Origin: Pseudomonadota bacterium
GTDB taxonomy: Bacteria; Pseudomonadota; Alphaproteobacteria; Sphingomonadales; Sphingomonadaceae
Length of the DNA stretch: 64,000 bases
Assembly (NCBI GenBank): GCA_021849075.1
Contig: JAJZTH010000009.1
Location: forward strand, 54,467-118,466
Direction: 5' to 3'
The stretch's first letter is position 1, and every line of letters starts with the position of its first letter. Under the pieces are notes generated by a model. The model was not told the origin of the DNA, ran no database searches, and saw only the letters and a program-made list of their open reading frames with translations. Positions 29,792-40,010 of this stretch are shown piece after piece. Both the position numbers and the translations under genes were made by a program.

Positions 29792-30318
29792 GCGTCGCAC
29801 AGTGGCGCGTTGCCACGATCGCGCGCGCGCAGAGCCGTTGCCGCATCGCTGGCGATGCGCGGAAAGCTGACCCCTTCCAACGATCCGCGCCCCTCGCACA
29901 GATCGGCGCAGGCCATATCGACCACGCCGGGCAGGGAAATCTGGTCGCCATCATATTGGGCTACGATGATGCAGCGATCCCCGCCTTTGAAACTGAGGAT
30001 CAGCTTGTCGCCTGCCCGACGCGCGGCGCCATGGCCGCGGCAATTTGGTTCCTCGCCGAACACCGCCTCCAGGCCGAAGCGATATTGCCCGTTCTTGCCC
30101 GGAATGACGCACAGCGCGTCGCGCCCGGCCTCATGGCTATGCTGATACAGGCCGACCGGCGAAATCTTGCTGGCGTCGGCGATGGCGCCGCTTTCGATCG
30201 CCGCGCGCTCCAGCCCGGATGCCGATGCGGCACCTCCATCAGGCGCGGCTATCTCGCCCGCCGGCATGCGCTGGCAGGCGGCGAGCAGGATCAGGAATGC
30301 AGAGCTAATCCGCCGCAT
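29788..30318 (-). CDS. Predicted lipoprotein of unknown function (176 aa)
   Basis: The N-terminus ends in a lipobox ([12 protein letters not shown]), so Cys15 would be lipidated. The mature part has two pairs of Cys ([33 protein letters not shown]) that could form disulfides. No known family. The start overlaps the upstream hisI stop by 14 bp, indicating co-transcription. Confidence 0.78.
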   Translation of the reverse strand: MRRISSAFLILLAACQRMPAGEIAAPDGGAASASGLERAAIESGAIADASKISPVGLYQHSHEAGRDALCVIPGKNGQYRFGLEAVFGEEPNCRGHGAARRAGDKLILSFKGGDRCIIVAQYDGDQISLPGVVDMACADLCEGRGSLEGVSFPRIASDAATALRARDRGNAPLCDA

Positions 30319-30676
30319 CGACGCTGCTAAGACCCTCCGACCCGACCCGGCGGAAGAAGCAGGAACGCGCGCCGGTGTGGCAAGTGGGACCGGCAGGCAC
30401 CGCCTTCACCCAGACCGCATCCTGATCGCAATCGATGCGCAGGTCGCGCACCTGCAACATGTGGCCGGACGTCTCGCCTTTCTTCCATAACGACTGGCGG
30501 CTACGCGACCAGAAATGAGCGAGACCGGTTTCGATCGTCAGGTCCAACGCCTGCGCATTCATATGCGCGACCATCAGCACATCGCCGCTGACATGGTCGG
30601 TGACGACCGCCGTGATCAGGCCATCCCGGTCAAATTTCGGATTGAGGGTCAGCCCCTTGTCGCGCATATCGTCCAT
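30305..30676 (-). CDS. hisI: Phosphoribosyl-AMP cyclohydrolase
   Basis: A 123-aa enzyme for step 3 of histidine synthesis. The hallmarks are [34 protein letters not shown] (metal and substrate site), DCDQDAV with the zinc-binding [10 protein letters not shown] at the end. It is a stand-alone HisI without the HisE domain, as in other alphaproteobacteria. No other his genes are nearby. The ATG at 30676 or 30667 could be the start. Confidence 0.95.
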   Translation of the reverse strand: MDDMRDKGLTLNPKFDRDGLITAVVTDHVSGDVLMVAHMNAQALDLTIETGLAHFWSRSRQSLWKKGETSGHMLQVRDLRIDCDQDAVWVKAVPAGPTCHTGARSCFFRRVGSEGLSSVDAAD

Positions 30677-30909
30677 CGCCGCGATATAGAGCCGTGCGCG
30701 CCCGCTGCGAAGCCCTTTTCAAGCGACGATGCAGAACGGCAGAGCGACCAACCGCCTGTCGCTTTTTGGCAAGACCGTTGCAGAATGGCGACAAATTCGC
30801 GTCAGCATTTCTTGCCCCCGACGACAAGCGCGCATAGCGTCCCGCGCGACAATCAGAAGCGGAATGCCGCCGGGAGCGGATGCAGGGCCAGGGAATAAAG
30901 GGTCTTATC

Positions 30910-33183
30910 ATGTCATCACTACCGATTTTCACGATGATTTCGCGTGGCGCTCTCGCCATCTCGCTCGCCGCCGCGCTGGCGCCCGTCTCCGCCCAAGCGC
31001 AGACCGATCCCGCAGCGACAGCCGGTGAAGGGCTTGGCGAAATCGTCGTCACCGCATCGCGCCGCGCCGAAAATGCGAAGGATGTGCCCGTCGCCGTCAC
31101 CGCAATAGGCGGGGAAAAGCTGGACGCGCTCAACAGCAGCGGCCTCGACATTCGCTTCCTCGCCGCGCGCACGCCCAGCCTTCAGGTCGAAAGCTCCTTC
31201 GGCCGCACCTTCCCCCGCTTCTATATCCGCGGCCTTGGCAATACCGATTTCGATCCCAACGCGGCCCAGCCCGTTTCTGTCGTGCTGGACGATGTCGCGC
31301 TCGAAAATCCGATGCTCAAGAGCTTCCCCGTGTTCGACCTTGCCAGCGTCGAAGTGCTGCGCGGGCCGCAGGGCACGCTGTTCGGCCGCAACACGCCCGC
31401 AGGCGTGGTCAAGCTGACCTCCGCCGCGCCAACCGACCATTATACCGGCTATGTCAGCGCCTCCTGGGCGACCTATAACACCGTGAACGCCGAAGGCGCG
31501 ATCAGCGGCCCGATTGCCGATGGTCTCAGCTTCCGCCTGTCGGGCATGCTCCAGCGGCGCGACGATTGGGTGAAGAACGACAATCAGGGCGGCAATGCCG
31601 CCAGCGAACTGGAGGGGTATCGCGACCTCGCCGGCCGCCTCCAGATCGCCTATGAATCGGGTGATTTCAAGGCAGTGCTGAGCGGCCATTATCGCGATCT
31701 GGACGCCAGCCCCCGCGTGTTCCGCGCCAATATCTTCCGTCAGGGCAGCAATCATTTCGTCGACGGGTTCGACAAGAACCGCGTCAATCTGGATGGCTAT
31801 ACCAGCCAGTCGATGAAGCAGGGCGGCGGCAATCTGCGCATGCAGGTGCATCTGGACGGCCTGGGCACTTTCTTCTCGACCACTGGCTATGAAAAGGCGA
31901 GCGTCGAAAGCACCGGCGATGTCGATGGCGGCGGCTGCTATCCTTATACCGGCTGCACCGCTGGTACGCTGGGCGTGGGCAGCTTCGATTCCAACACCGG
32001 CGGCGTGACGAAACCGGAAGAATTCAGCCAGGAATTCCGTTTCGCGACCGACGACATGAACGGCATCCGCCTTCAGGCCGGCACCTATTTCTTCCATCAG
32101 CGGCTGAACTACAACGAATATGCCTATGATCTTGCGGGCAACCGGGTCAGCGCGATCTTGCACGACAACACCAACGAGAATATCGGCCTGTTCGCATCGG
32201 GCGAAGCCAAGGTGACGCCAGCCCTGACGCTGCGCGCAGGCGTGCGTTACTCGCATGACAACAAGCGCGATACGATCACGCTGGACCCGGCGCTGGCCGC
32301 CAGCAGCATTTCTTCGCAGTTGATCGCAGTCGACCTGCCGCTCAGCAACACCGCCAAGGGCGACAATCTGTCCTGGGACGTCAGCGCCACCTATGCGCTC
32401 AGCGCCGACGTCAACCTCTATGGCCGCATAGCCACCGGTTATCAGGGTCCGGCGATCCAGGACCGCGTGACCTTCTTCAGCACGCCTTCGGTGGCGAAGA
32501 AGCAGACGACCATTTCTTATGAAGGCGGCATCAAGGGCGCCATCGCCAACATGGTCCGCTTCGACCTGTCGGCCTATTATTGGAACACCGACGACTTGCA
32601 GCTGACCGCCGTAGGTGGTGTGGGCAACTCTGCCCGCCTCATCAACGTCGACAAGGCTGTCGGCTATGGTCTGGAAGGCAATCTGGAAGCCCAGCCGATC
32701 CCCAACCTGACGCTGACCGTCGGCGGCAGCTACAACTTCACCGAAATCCGCGACAATAACGCCTTCGTGGCGGTCTGCGGTTCGGGGATGTGCACGCCAA
32801 CCGGCAACACCTTCGTCGATGGCGGCACCACCTACAGCTATCTGGACGGCAACGACCTGCCCCAGGCGCCGCGCTACATCGGCAATGCGACGCTGCGCTA
32901 TGGCATCCCCGTCGGTTCGGGCGAAGTGTTCGCCTATACCGACTGGGCCTATCGCAGCAGCATCAACTATTTCCTCTATTCGGCGGCCGAATTCCGCGGC
33001 CGTTCGTCGCTGGAGGGTGGCCTGAAGCTCGGCTACAAGTCGGATCATGGTTATGAGATCGCGGCCTTCGCCCGCAACATCACCAACCAGATCCGCGCCG
33101 TCAGCGCGATCGACTTCAACAATCTGACCGGCATGATCAATGAACCGCGCATCATTGGCGGCATGATCAAGGCCAGCTTCTGA
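30910..33183 (+). CDS. TonB-dependent outer-membrane receptor
   Basis: A 757-aa receptor that uses TonB-ExbBD energy to import a ligand. The signal peptide ends in SAQAQ. A TonB-box-like EIVVTASRR follows, then the plug domain (GLDIRFLAARTPSLQV, FYIRGLG, VSVVLDDVAL, VEVLRGPQGTLFGRNTPAG) and a beta-barrel to the C-terminus, which ends in an aromatic residue (GGMIKASF). The plug features are typical of the sphingomonad receptors for plant-derived or other carbon substrates. The ligand is not known. The ATG at 30910 gives the clean signal peptide. Confidence 0.94.
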   Translation: MSSLPIFTMISRGALAISLAAALAPVSAQAQTDPAATAGEGLGEIVVTASRRAENAKDVPVAVTAIGGEKLDALNSSGLDIRFLAARTPSLQVESSFGRTFPRFYIRGLGNTDFDPNAAQPVSVVLDDVALENPMLKSFPVFDLASVEVLRGPQGTLFGRNTPAGVVKLTSAAPTDHYTGYVSASWATYNTVNAEGAISGPIADGLSFRLSGMLQRRDDWVKNDNQGGNAASELEGYRDLAGRLQIAYESGDFKAVLSGHYRDLDASPRVFRANIFRQGSNHFVDGFDKNRVNLDGYTSQSMKQGGGNLRMQVHLDGLGTFFSTTGYEKASVESTGDVDGGGCYPYTGCTAGTLGVGSFDSNTGGVTKPEEFSQEFRFATDDMNGIRLQAGTYFFHQRLNYNEYAYDLAGNRVSAILHDNTNENIGLFASGEAKVTPALTLRAGVRYSHDNKRDTITLDPALAASSISSQLIAVDLPLSNTAKGDNLSWDVSATYALSADVNLYGRIATGYQGPAIQDRVTFFSTPSVAKKQTTISYEGGIKGAIANMVRFDLSAYYWNTDDLQLTAVGGVGNSARLINVDKAVGYGLEGNLEAQPIPNLTLTVGGSYNFTEIRDNNAFVAVCGSGMCTPTGNTFVDGGTTYSYLDGNDLPQAPRYIGNATLRYGIPVGSGEVFAYTDWAYRSSINYFLYSAAEFRGRSSLEGGLKLGYKSDHGYEIAAFARNITNQIRAVSAIDFNNLTGMINEPRIIGGMIKASF

Positions 33184-33211
33184 TCCCGTCGAAAGCCAGC
33201 TGAAACAGGAA

Positions 33212-33241
33212 AGGGCGCCCCGGCAAAGGGCGCCCTTTTTT
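33212..33241 (+). terminator. Rho-independent terminator after the TonB receptor
   Basis: An 8-bp GC-rich stem (33212-33219 with 33229-33236) is followed by six T's (33236-33241). Confidence 0.88.
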
Positions 33242-33339
33242 CTTGCCTGTGATAGCGCAGCGCACCAACCGGACGCGCGCGGACATGCCGATCCGGCCGG
33301 GGGCCGCATAGCGGCTAATATAATGATTTCAGGGAAAAA

Positions 33340-33417
33340 TGGGGCGATCGACGGGATCCGAACCCGCGACCTCTGGTACCACAAACCAGCGCTCTAACCA
33401 ACTGAGCTACGATCGCC
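33340..33417 (-). tRNA. tRNA-His (anticodon GUG)
   Basis: Cloverleaf read on the minus strand: 7-bp acceptor stem GCGATCG/CGATCGC, D arm GCTC...GAGC, anticodon stem CTGGT/ACCAG with loop TTGTGGT (anticodon GTG), and T arm with TTCGGAT loop. The extra 5' G (G-1 at 33417) faces C73 (33343), as histidyl-tRNA synthetase expects. The CCA end is genome-encoded (33340-33342). T's directly follow, as in a terminator. Confidence 0.96.
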
Positions 33418-33491
33418 ACAAGGGCGCTTGGCCCTGCGAGAAGGGCCACATATGCGGCCCATCCGCCCCCGTCAAGCGAACAATTGCGACT

Positions 33492-34100
33492 TTATGACGC
33501 GGCCCCATTTTCAGGCGCATAACGCACCGCCTGATCCCAGGGCAGGATGACAAGATCGGGCCAGTGAAGCGCCCAGCGTCCGGCCTTCACCTCATAATAG
33601 GCCCGGTCGATCTGCGTCGCATTGGCCCGCACCACGGGCTGCATCAGATCATCCAGGCCAAAGGGCGCGGAAAGGGCAACGGGCGTGATCGCTACCGCTG
33701 ACGCGGTTGTCGGGAAAGTGGTCGTCGCCTGGATCGCCGATCGATAGGGCGCGATAGGCATGCCGAAATGATCGGGATACCAGATATGCACCCGCGCCTC
33801 ATTTTTGACGTCCAGCCGTATCGGCAGATCGGGATAAAGCGCCTGCACTCTTTCCGCGACGGCCTGTTCCCCCGCTTCGGACAGATCATTGGCATCGAAA
33901 TAGATGATATCGGCGTCCGCTATGCCATGGATTGGCGGAAAGCCGAAATATTCGTTCCAGCGCGCCTGCGCCAGCAAACTGCCCGACAACCATGCGTCGG
34001 GCAGCGCAACACGGTCCCAGCGCGACAGGATCGTGGCGACAACGGGATGGCCGGCGGCCAGACGGCGCACCGCTTGCTCCGTGGCCACCGCCTCGCTCAC
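33492..34100 (-). CDS. Nucleotidyltransferase-like protein (NTP_transf_6 / DUF925)
   Basis: A 202-aa protein. The segment LPDAWLSGSLLAQARWNEYFG followed by ADADIIYFD (paired Asp in a DxD-type site) and RLDVKNEARVHIWYP fits the DUF925 nucleotidyltransferase-like family, whose substrates are unknown. The start at 34100 overlaps the rlpA stop by 4 bp, so it is probably in the same transcript as rlpA. A short Ala-rich N-terminus is normal. Confidence 0.82.
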   Translation of the reverse strand: MSEAVATEQAVRRLAAGHPVVATILSRWDRVALPDAWLSGSLLAQARWNEYFGFPPIHGIADADIIYFDANDLSEAGEQAVAERVQALYPDLPIRLDVKNEARVHIWYPDHFGMPIAPYRSAIQATTTFPTTASAVAITPVALSAPFGLDDLMQPVVRANATQIDRAYYEVKAGRWALHWPDLVILPWDQAVRYAPENGAAS

Positions 34101-34660
34101 TGCCCGGCCGCCTGCAATTGCGCACGCAAATTGGCCAGCGCCGTCTCCGACACTCGCGCCCGCTGCCGCGCCGGCTTGCCATGGCGCAGCCGCTCTTTGT
34201 CCTTTTCCGGCGGATCGACGATGCGCACCCGCACCGCGACATGGCCCTGCGCCCGCACGCCCAGTTCCTCGGCCGCGCCACGCGACAGGTCTATGATGCG
34301 CCCGCGCCCGGAAAAGGGACCTCGGTCGTTGATGCGAACCAGGATCGTCCGCCCGCTGTCCAGCGCCGTCACCTCTACATAGCTGGGCAGGGGTAGGCTA
34401 GTATGGGCGGCCGTCACCCACTTGGCGCGAAACCGCTCGCCATTGGCCGTGCGACTGCCCGATTCCGAACCATACCAGCTGGCATAGCCCAGCATGTCAT
34501 AACTGGGGTCGGCCGCCGGCACATACGTAACGCCGCGCACGGCATAAGGCCGGCCGATCCTGACCGGCGTATCGCTCACCGGCCAATAATTGCCGCCGCC
34601 ACAGGCGGACAGGGCCAGCAGTCCCGTGACTATCGATCCCAATCGTATCGCGCTGTGCAT
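34097..34660 (-). CDS. rlpA: RlpA-family septal ring lytic transglycosylase/lipoprotein
   Basis: A 187-aa lipoprotein with lipobox LLALSAC. The double-psi beta-barrel (DPBB) core is clear: GYASWYGSESGSRTANGE, TAAHTSLPLPSYVEV and VRINDRGPFSGRGRIIDLSRGAAEELG. RlpA enzymes cleave peptidoglycan lacking stem peptides at division sites. The C-terminal SPOR domain seen in E. coli is missing, leaving a charged tail. The ATG at 34660 (MHSAIRLGS) starts the signal peptide. Confidence 0.9.
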   Translation of the reverse strand: MHSAIRLGSIVTGLLALSACGGGNYWPVSDTPVRIGRPYAVRGVTYVPAADPSYDMLGYASWYGSESGSRTANGERFRAKWVTAAHTSLPLPSYVEVTALDSGRTILVRINDRGPFSGRGRIIDLSRGAAEELGVRAQGHVAVRVRIVDPPEKDKERLRHGKPARQRARVSETALANLRAQLQAAGQ

Positions 34661-34712
34661 AACGCTCCCAAATCGCCGTTGCCGGCTTTCAATGCGTCCA
34701 ATGAGCCAAAAA

Positions 34713-34750
34713 GAAAGGGACGAAGGGCCAGATGCGCCTTCGTCCCTTTC
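34713..34750 (-). terminator. Strong orphan hairpin terminator (minus strand)
   Basis: A perfect 14-bp stem (34713-34726 with 34737-34750) is followed on the minus strand by TTTTT. It lies between the hupB terminator and rlpA, where no protein gene is seen, so it may end a short RNA. Confidence 0.82.
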
Positions 34751-34850
34751 CACCTCTGGCATTCATGCGCGTTTTGGAGCTGTGCTCCCGATCCGCGCTA
34801 CTCTCCTGAAAAACTTTCCGACCGCGACGCCGGCTGAAGGTCAAAACGGC

Positions 34851-34875
34851 GGGCGCCCGATTGTCACGGGCGCCC
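34851..34875 (-). terminator. Terminator of hupB
   Basis: A perfect 9-bp stem (34851-34859 with 34867-34875) lies 6 bp past the hupB stop on the minus strand. It is followed by GCCGTTTT. Confidence 0.8.
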
Positions 34876-34881
34876 GGTCCG

Positions 34882-35154
34882 TCAGTTGACCGAATCCTTC
34901 AGGCCCTTGCCGGCCTTGAACTTCGGCTGAGCCGAAGCCTTGATGGTCATGGTCTCGCCGGTGCGCGGGTTGCGGCCAGTCGAAGCCTTGCGCTGCGAAA
35001 CAGAAAAAGTGCCGAAACCGACGAGGCGGACTTCGTCGCCCTTCTTCAGCGCGCCGGTGATGGCGTCAAACACGCCCTCGACAGCCTTCGTCGCGTCATT
35101 CTTGGTGAGGCCGCTGCTTTCAGCGACCGCGCTGATCAGATCCTGCTTATTCAT
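34882..35154 (-). CDS. hupB: HU family DNA-binding protein
   Basis: A 90-aa nucleoid protein that bends DNA. It has the whole HU pattern: MNKQDLISAVAESSGLTKNDA, VRLVGFGTFSVSQRKASTGRNPRTG (the DNA-grasping beta arm) and a final KFKAGKGLKDSVN. It lies directly after lon, as in many Proteobacteria, with its own terminator. Confidence 0.97.
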   Translation of the reverse strand: MNKQDLISAVAESSGLTKNDATKAVEGVFDAITGALKKGDEVRLVGFGTFSVSQRKASTGRNPRTGETMTIKASAQPKFKAGKGLKDSVN

Positions 35155-35332
35155 GCCTTGGGAACCCCCTTGTGCTGTTTGTTCGTTAGGAATCGCGGCG
35201 TAGGGCCGGCAATAAGGCCCGGTTTGCCGCGCCTGTCAAAGGGAAAGCGACAAAGTCCCCGGCCTCCCCCCAATTTTGCGCCCTGTGGCCCAAATCGGTT
35301 GAAAGCCGGGCATTTACGGCAATTGACTGTCC

Positions 35333-37729
35333 TTAATGGCGCAGCGCAGGATCACCGTCACGCGCCGCCGTTGTGGACGGCTGCGCAGCCAGATCATCTT
35401 CCTCCGTCCAGGCGATCGCCTCGGGCTTCGACACCAGCGCGCGGGCCAGCACTTCGTCGACATGGCTCACCGGAATAATCTCCAGCCCCTCGCGAATGTT
35501 GGATGGAATTTCCGCTAGGTCTTTCTCATTTTCCTGCGGGATCAGCACCGTCTTGATGCCACCGCGCAGCGCCGCCAGCAGCTTCTCCTTCAAGCCGCCA
35601 ATCGGCAGCACGCGGCCGCGCAAAGTCACCTCGCCAGTCATCGCCACATCCTTGTGGACGGGAATGCCGGTCAGCGTCGACACGATCGTCGTGACCATGC
35701 CGATGCCTGCCGACGGGCCGTCCTTGGGCACCGCGCCTTCGGGCAGGTGGATATGGATGTCCTTGCGGTTGAACAGGCTGGGCTTGATGCCATAGCCGGG
35801 CGAGCGCGCCTTCACATAGGAGAAGGCGGCCTGCACCGATTCGTTCATCACTTCGCCCAGCTTGCCGGTCGTCTTGATCAACCCCTTGCCGGGCACGGTC
35901 ACAGCCTCGATCGTCAGCAATTCGCCGCCCACCTCGGTCCAGGCCAGACCCGTCACCGCACCGATCTGATTTTCTTCCTCACCCACGCCATGGCGGAATT
36001 TGCGCACCCCGGCATAGTCGGCCAGATTGTCGGGCGTGATGACGATCTTGTCATATTCGCCTTCCAAAATCTTGCGCAGCGCTTTGCGGGCCAGACGCGC
36101 CATCTCGCGCTCCAGCGTGCGAACGCCGGCTTCACGGGTGTAATAGCGGATGAGGTCGCGGATCGCCGGCTCGGTCACTTCGACCTCGCCGTCCTTTAGG
36201 CCATGGGCGTCGATCTGCTTGGGCAGCAAATGCCGCTCGGCAATCTCGACCTTCTCATCCTCGGTATAGCCTTCCAGCCGGATGATCTCCATACGGTCAA
36301 GCAAAGGCTGCGGTAAATTCAGGGAGTTGGCCGTCGTCACGAACATGATGTCTGAAAGATCGACGTCGATCTCCAGATAATGATCCTGGAACTTGCTATT
36401 CTGTTCCGGGTCCAGCACTTCCAGCAGCGCCGACGCCGGATCGCCCCGGAAATCCTGGCCCAGCTTGTCGATCTCGTCGAGCAGGAAGAGCGGGTTCATC
36501 GTTCCCGCCTTTTTCAGGTTCGACACGACCTTGCCCGGCAGCGAGCCGATATAGGTGCGACGATGACCGCGAATTTCGGCTTCATCCCGCACGCCGCCCA
36601 GCGACTGGCGCACGAACTCGCGCCCGGTCGCCTTGGCGATCGAACGGCCAAGCGATGTCTTGCCCACGCCCGGCGGGCCGACGAGGCACAGGATCGGCCC
36701 CTTCAGCTTGTTGGTGCGCGCCTGCACCGCCAGATATTCGATGATCCGGTCCTTGACCTTCTCCAGCGCGAAATGATCCTCGTCCAGGATCGCCTGCGCC
36801 TTCTTGAGGTCGGTCTTGACCTTGCCCTTCTTGCCCCAGGGCAGGCCCAGCAGCACGTCCAGATAGTTGCGCACCACCGTCGCTTCGGCTGACATGGGCT
36901 GCATGCCCTTCAGCTTCTTCAACTCGGCGGTCGCCTTGGCGCGCGCTTCCTTGCTCAGCTTGGTCTTGGCGATCTTCTCGGTCAGTTCGGCAAGCTCGTC
37001 GCCCTCCTCACCCTCGCCATTGCCCAGTTCGCGCTGGATCGCCTTCAACTGCTCGTTCAGATAATATTCGCGCTGGGTCTTTTCCATCTGGCGCTTCACG
37101 CGGCCACGGATCTTCTTTTCGACCTGCAGCACGCCCAGTTCGCCTTCCATGAAGGCGAAGACCATTTCGAGGCGCTTGACCGGATCGGCCTCCACCAGCA
37201 GCGATTGCTTGTCGGACACCTTGACGTTGATGTTCGCCGACACCGCGTCGGCCAGGCGCCCGGCGTCTTCAATCTCGCGCAGTTGCACCGGCGTTTCGGC
37301 CGGCAGCTTCTTGTTGAGCTTGGCGTAATTTTCAAACTGCTCGGCAACCGACCGCATCAGCGCAGCGGCTTCCGGCCCTTCGGCGGGAATATCCTCGACC
37401 GGCACGACATGGGCGATCAGGTGCGTGTCGCCAGCTTCCATGCTGTCCAGCTGGGCGCGATGCTTGCCCTCTACCAGCACGCGCACCGTGCCGTCGGGCA
37501 GTTTGAGCAACTGAAGCACCACCGCAACGACGCCGGTGTCGTACAGGGAATCGCGGCCCGGATCATCTTCCGCCGGGTCCAGCTGCGACACCAGGAAGAT
37601 TTCCTTATTGCCTTCCATCGCCGCTTCAAGCGCAGCAACGCTTTTGTCGCGGCCAACGAACAGCGGAACAATCATCTGCGGAAAGACGACGATATCGCGC
37701 AGGGGAAGAAGAGGGAAACGTTCGGTCAA
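35333..37729 (-). CDS. lon: ATP-dependent protease Lon
   Basis: A 798-aa cytoplasmic protease that degrades misfolded and regulatory proteins. It has the substrate-binding N-domain (~1-200), AAA+ module with Walker [16 protein letters not shown] and Walker [12 protein letters not shown], and the C-terminal Ser-Lys proteolytic domain with [12 protein letters not shown] (catalytic Ser) and a Lys in [13 protein letters not shown]. The length is standard. Typically heat-inducible; no sigma-32 promoter was recognised. Confidence 0.97.
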   Translation of the reverse strand: MTERFPLLPLRDIVVFPQMIVPLFVGRDKSVAALEAAMEGNKEIFLVSQLDPAEDDPGRDSLYDTGVVAVVLQLLKLPDGTVRVLVEGKHRAQLDSMEAGDTHLIAHVVPVEDIPAEGPEAAALMRSVAEQFENYAKLNKKLPAETPVQLREIEDAGRLADAVSANINVKVSDKQSLLVEADPVKRLEMVFAFMEGELGVLQVEKKIRGRVKRQMEKTQREYYLNEQLKAIQRELGNGEGEEGDELAELTEKIAKTKLSKEARAKATAELKKLKGMQPMSAEATVVRNYLDVLLGLPWGKKGKVKTDLKKAQAILDEDHFALEKVKDRIIEYLAVQARTNKLKGPILCLVGPPGVGKTSLGRSIAKATGREFVRQSLGGVRDEAEIRGHRRTYIGSLPGKVVSNLKKAGTMNPLFLLDEIDKLGQDFRGDPASALLEVLDPEQNSKFQDHYLEIDVDLSDIMFVTTANSLNLPQPLLDRMEIIRLEGYTEDEKVEIAERHLLPKQIDAHGLKDGEVEVTEPAIRDLIRYYTREAGVRTLEREMARLARKALRKILEGEYDKIVITPDNLADYAGVRKFRHGVGEEENQIGAVTGLAWTEVGGELLTIEAVTVPGKGLIKTTGKLGEVMNESVQAAFSYVKARSPGYGIKPSLFNRKDIHIHLPEGAVPKDGPSAGIGMVTTIVSTLTGIPVHKDVAMTGEVTLRGRVLPIGGLKEKLLAALRGGIKTVLIPQENEKDLAEIPSNIREGLEIIPVSHVDEVLARALVSKPEAIAWTEEDDLAAQPSTTAARDGDPALRH

Positions 37730-37994
37730 AAGAAATTCTCCACCGGCCGCACAGGGCGGTCCATTCGCCCTAATATGGCGCAGCCCTCCCCACTATCAAT
37801 GACCGATTGCGGAGGAAATCCCAAATATGGCCGGATCGAGGCTGCTGACATGCCGCAAAACAAGCATATCGGCCATGAGCGCAGCATGAACATCGCCTGG
37901 CCATTCTTTCCCGACCTGTTCCAAGTCGGGATCAATCGCTTTCGAAAAAGGCGACGGCGGCCGGCACCAGCCGCCCCGCCGCCCGAACCCGATC
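37730..37994. other. Gap between lon and ybaB
   Basis: 265 bp with no convincing gene. It should contain the lon promoter (minus strand), and the terminator of the dnaX-ybaB transcript, but neither could be pinned down. Confidence 0.5.
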
Positions 37995-38318
37995 TCAAAA
38001 CGGCAGCTTGAAGCCCGGGGGCAGCGGCAGGCCGGCAGTCATCTTGCCCATTTCGGCGTTGCTGACCTCATCCGCCTTCTTGCGCGCATCGTTGAATGCA
38101 GCGGTGATCAGATCTTCCAGCATTTGCTTTTCCGAAGGGGCCAGCAGGCTGCCGTCGATTGACACGCCCAGGATGCGCCCCTTGGCAGATGCCTTCACCT
38201 TGACCAGCCCACCGCCGGCCGCACCCTCGACCTCCAGCTTGTCCAAATTATCCTGCGCCCGCTGCAATTCTTCCTGAACACGGCTCGCCATGCCCAGGAT
38301 TTCATTCAAATCCTTCAT
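37995..38318 (-). CDS. ybaB: YbaB/EbfC nucleoid-associated protein
   Basis: A 107-aa DNA-binding dimer. The sequence starts MKDLNEILGMASRVQEELQ and contains VEGAAGGGLVKVKASAKGRILGVSIDGSLL, the conserved core, with an acidic/basic helix after it. It directly follows dnaX by 3 bp, as in most bacteria, so it is in one operon. Confidence 0.96.
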   Translation of the reverse strand: MKDLNEILGMASRVQEELQRAQDNLDKLEVEGAAGGGLVKVKASAKGRILGVSIDGSLLAPSEKQMLEDLITAAFNDARKKADEVSNAEMGKMTAGLPLPPGFKLPF

Positions 38319-38321
38319 CTC

Positions 38322-39938
38322 TCATGCACTCCATTGTTCGAGCCGGTCGTCCAGCTCGGCGTCGGGGAAGGCCGCCATCGCCGCCTTGACCACCGGGGTT
38401 TCCAAAATCTGGGCGCGGGCATCCGCCGCCTTGCTCTGCTCTTGCTCCAGCAGGGTCGGTTCGCCGCCATCAGCCTGCGCCACCTGCCAGACCGTTCCGG
38501 TAATTTCGCGCAGCGCCGGCAGGAGGCGCGCGGTGAAATCGGCTGGCAATTGCGGCGTCGGGCGATAGTCGAACTGCGGCGGCGCAAAGCGCACGACGCC
38601 TACGCAATCATGCAGTTCCTGCGCCAATTGCCCCTTGCCCTTCTGCCAGAAGCTTTCGATCAGATCGGCAAAGCTGGCGGGCAACCGCGCGACAGGGGCG
38701 GAGGATGCCCCCGATGCGCCATTGCCAGCAGCCGGCGCGGCCATCGGCGCACCGCCCTCGCGCAATATCCGCGCCAGTTCGCCTGGATCGGGCATGGTCG
38801 CCGCATGCATGACGCGCAGCAGGGCCATTTCGCAGCTTTCGATCGGCAGGACGGCGTTCGCCACCTCCTCATGCCCTTTGACCAGCAATTGCCACAGTCT
38901 ATGCAACGGCGCGAAGCCCAGTTGCGACGCCCATTCGGCCAGCGCCTCGCGCTCCTCGGCCGACTGGCCAGGGCTGGCGATATCGCGCCCGGCCTTCACC
39001 AGCGTCACTGCATGGGTCAGTTCCATCAGGCCGCGCATCAGCGACAGCGGCTCGACGCCCAGCGCATATTGATCGCGCACCGCGCCCAGCAACGCGCCGG
39101 TATCGCCCTCCAGCAACAGACCGAGCAAACGGCGGGTAGAGCCGCGATCAGACAAGCCCAGCATATCGCGCACCTGCGCCGCCGTGACGATCGGCGCAGC
39201 GTCGTCGCTACCCGGCCCCATCTCCGCATGGGCGATCGCCTGATCGAGGATGGACAGGCCATCGCGCGCCGATCCTTCGGCCGCCTGTGCGATCAGCGCC
39301 AGCGCATCGGGTTCGGCCGCCACGCTCTCCGCCTCGACCACATGAGCGAAGTGCGTTGCGAGCAGTCCGGCGGGGATGCGGCGCAGGTCGAACCGCTGAC
39401 AGCGCGACAAAACCGTGACCGGCACCTTGTTCACCTCGGTCGTGGCGAACAGGAATTTCACATGCGCCGGCGGCTCCTCCAGCGTCTTCAACAGCGCGTT
39501 GAAGGCGTTTTTGGAGAGCATATGGACTTCGTCGATGATGTAGATTTTGTAGCGCGCCGACACGGCGGCATAGCGCACCGCCTCGATAATCTCGCGCACA
39601 TCGTCCACGCCGGTATGGCTGGCGGCGTCCATTTCGACCACATCGATATGGCGGCCTTCGGCAATCGCCAGACAGGGTTCGCACACACCGCACGGATCGA
39701 TCGTAGGGCCGCCCTGCCCGTCCGGTCCGATGCAGTTCAGCGCCTTGGCGATCAGCCGCGCGGTGGAGGTTTTCCCCACCCCGCGCACGCCGGTCATCAA
39801 AAAGGCATGGGCCAGCCGCCCTCGCTTGATCGCATTGCCCAGCGTCTGGACCATCGCGTCCTGACCGATCAGCTCGCGAAAATTGCGCGGTCGGTATTTG
39901 CGCGCAAGAACGCGGTAAGGCTGGGGTGAATCGGACAT
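38322..39938 (-). CDS. dnaX: DNA polymerase III subunits gamma/tau
   Basis: A 538-aa clamp-loader ATPase. Walker A is GVRGVGKTSTARLIAKAL; the zinc-binding Cys cluster lies in CIGPDGQ...CGVCEPC; Walker B-like YIIDEVHMLS and sensor LFATTEVNKVP follow. The N-terminal ~370 residues are the AAA+ and collar domains and the last ~170 are the tau-specific tail. No obvious slippery frameshift site (A-rich) was seen, so tau may be the sole product. The SRP RNA gene sits just upstream. Confidence 0.96.
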   Translation of the reverse strand: MSDSPQPYRVLARKYRPRNFRELIGQDAMVQTLGNAIKRGRLAHAFLMTGVRGVGKTSTARLIAKALNCIGPDGQGGPTIDPCGVCEPCLAIAEGRHIDVVEMDAASHTGVDDVREIIEAVRYAAVSARYKIYIIDEVHMLSKNAFNALLKTLEEPPAHVKFLFATTEVNKVPVTVLSRCQRFDLRRIPAGLLATHFAHVVEAESVAAEPDALALIAQAAEGSARDGLSILDQAIAHAEMGPGSDDAAPIVTAAQVRDMLGLSDRGSTRRLLGLLLEGDTGALLGAVRDQYALGVEPLSLMRGLMELTHAVTLVKAGRDIASPGQSAEEREALAEWASQLGFAPLHRLWQLLVKGHEEVANAVLPIESCEMALLRVMHAATMPDPGELARILREGGAPMAAPAAGNGASGASSAPVARLPASFADLIESFWQKGKGQLAQELHDCVGVVRFAPPQFDYRPTPQLPADFTARLLPALREITGTVWQVAQADGGEPTLLEQEQSKAADARAQILETPVVKAAMAAFPDAELDDRLEQWSA

Positions 39939-40010
39939 GGCCCTGTCCTAGCCGCTCATGCGGCCATTGTCGAAGCCGGAAGGTTCCGGGCTGAAGGATG
40001 GCTGGAAAGT

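Noticed and set aside
30919..33384. 821-aa minus-strand open frame over the TonB receptor and tRNA-His
   Set aside because: Antisense shadow; it also runs into the tRNA and terminator.
37726..37998. 90-aa minus-strand ORF between lon and ybaB
   Set aside because: Arg/Gly-rich start without ribosome site and no family; likely the lon promoter region.
38322..39938. Programmed frameshift in dnaX
   Set aside because: No A-rich slippery heptamer with a following stem was noticed; only the long product is supported.
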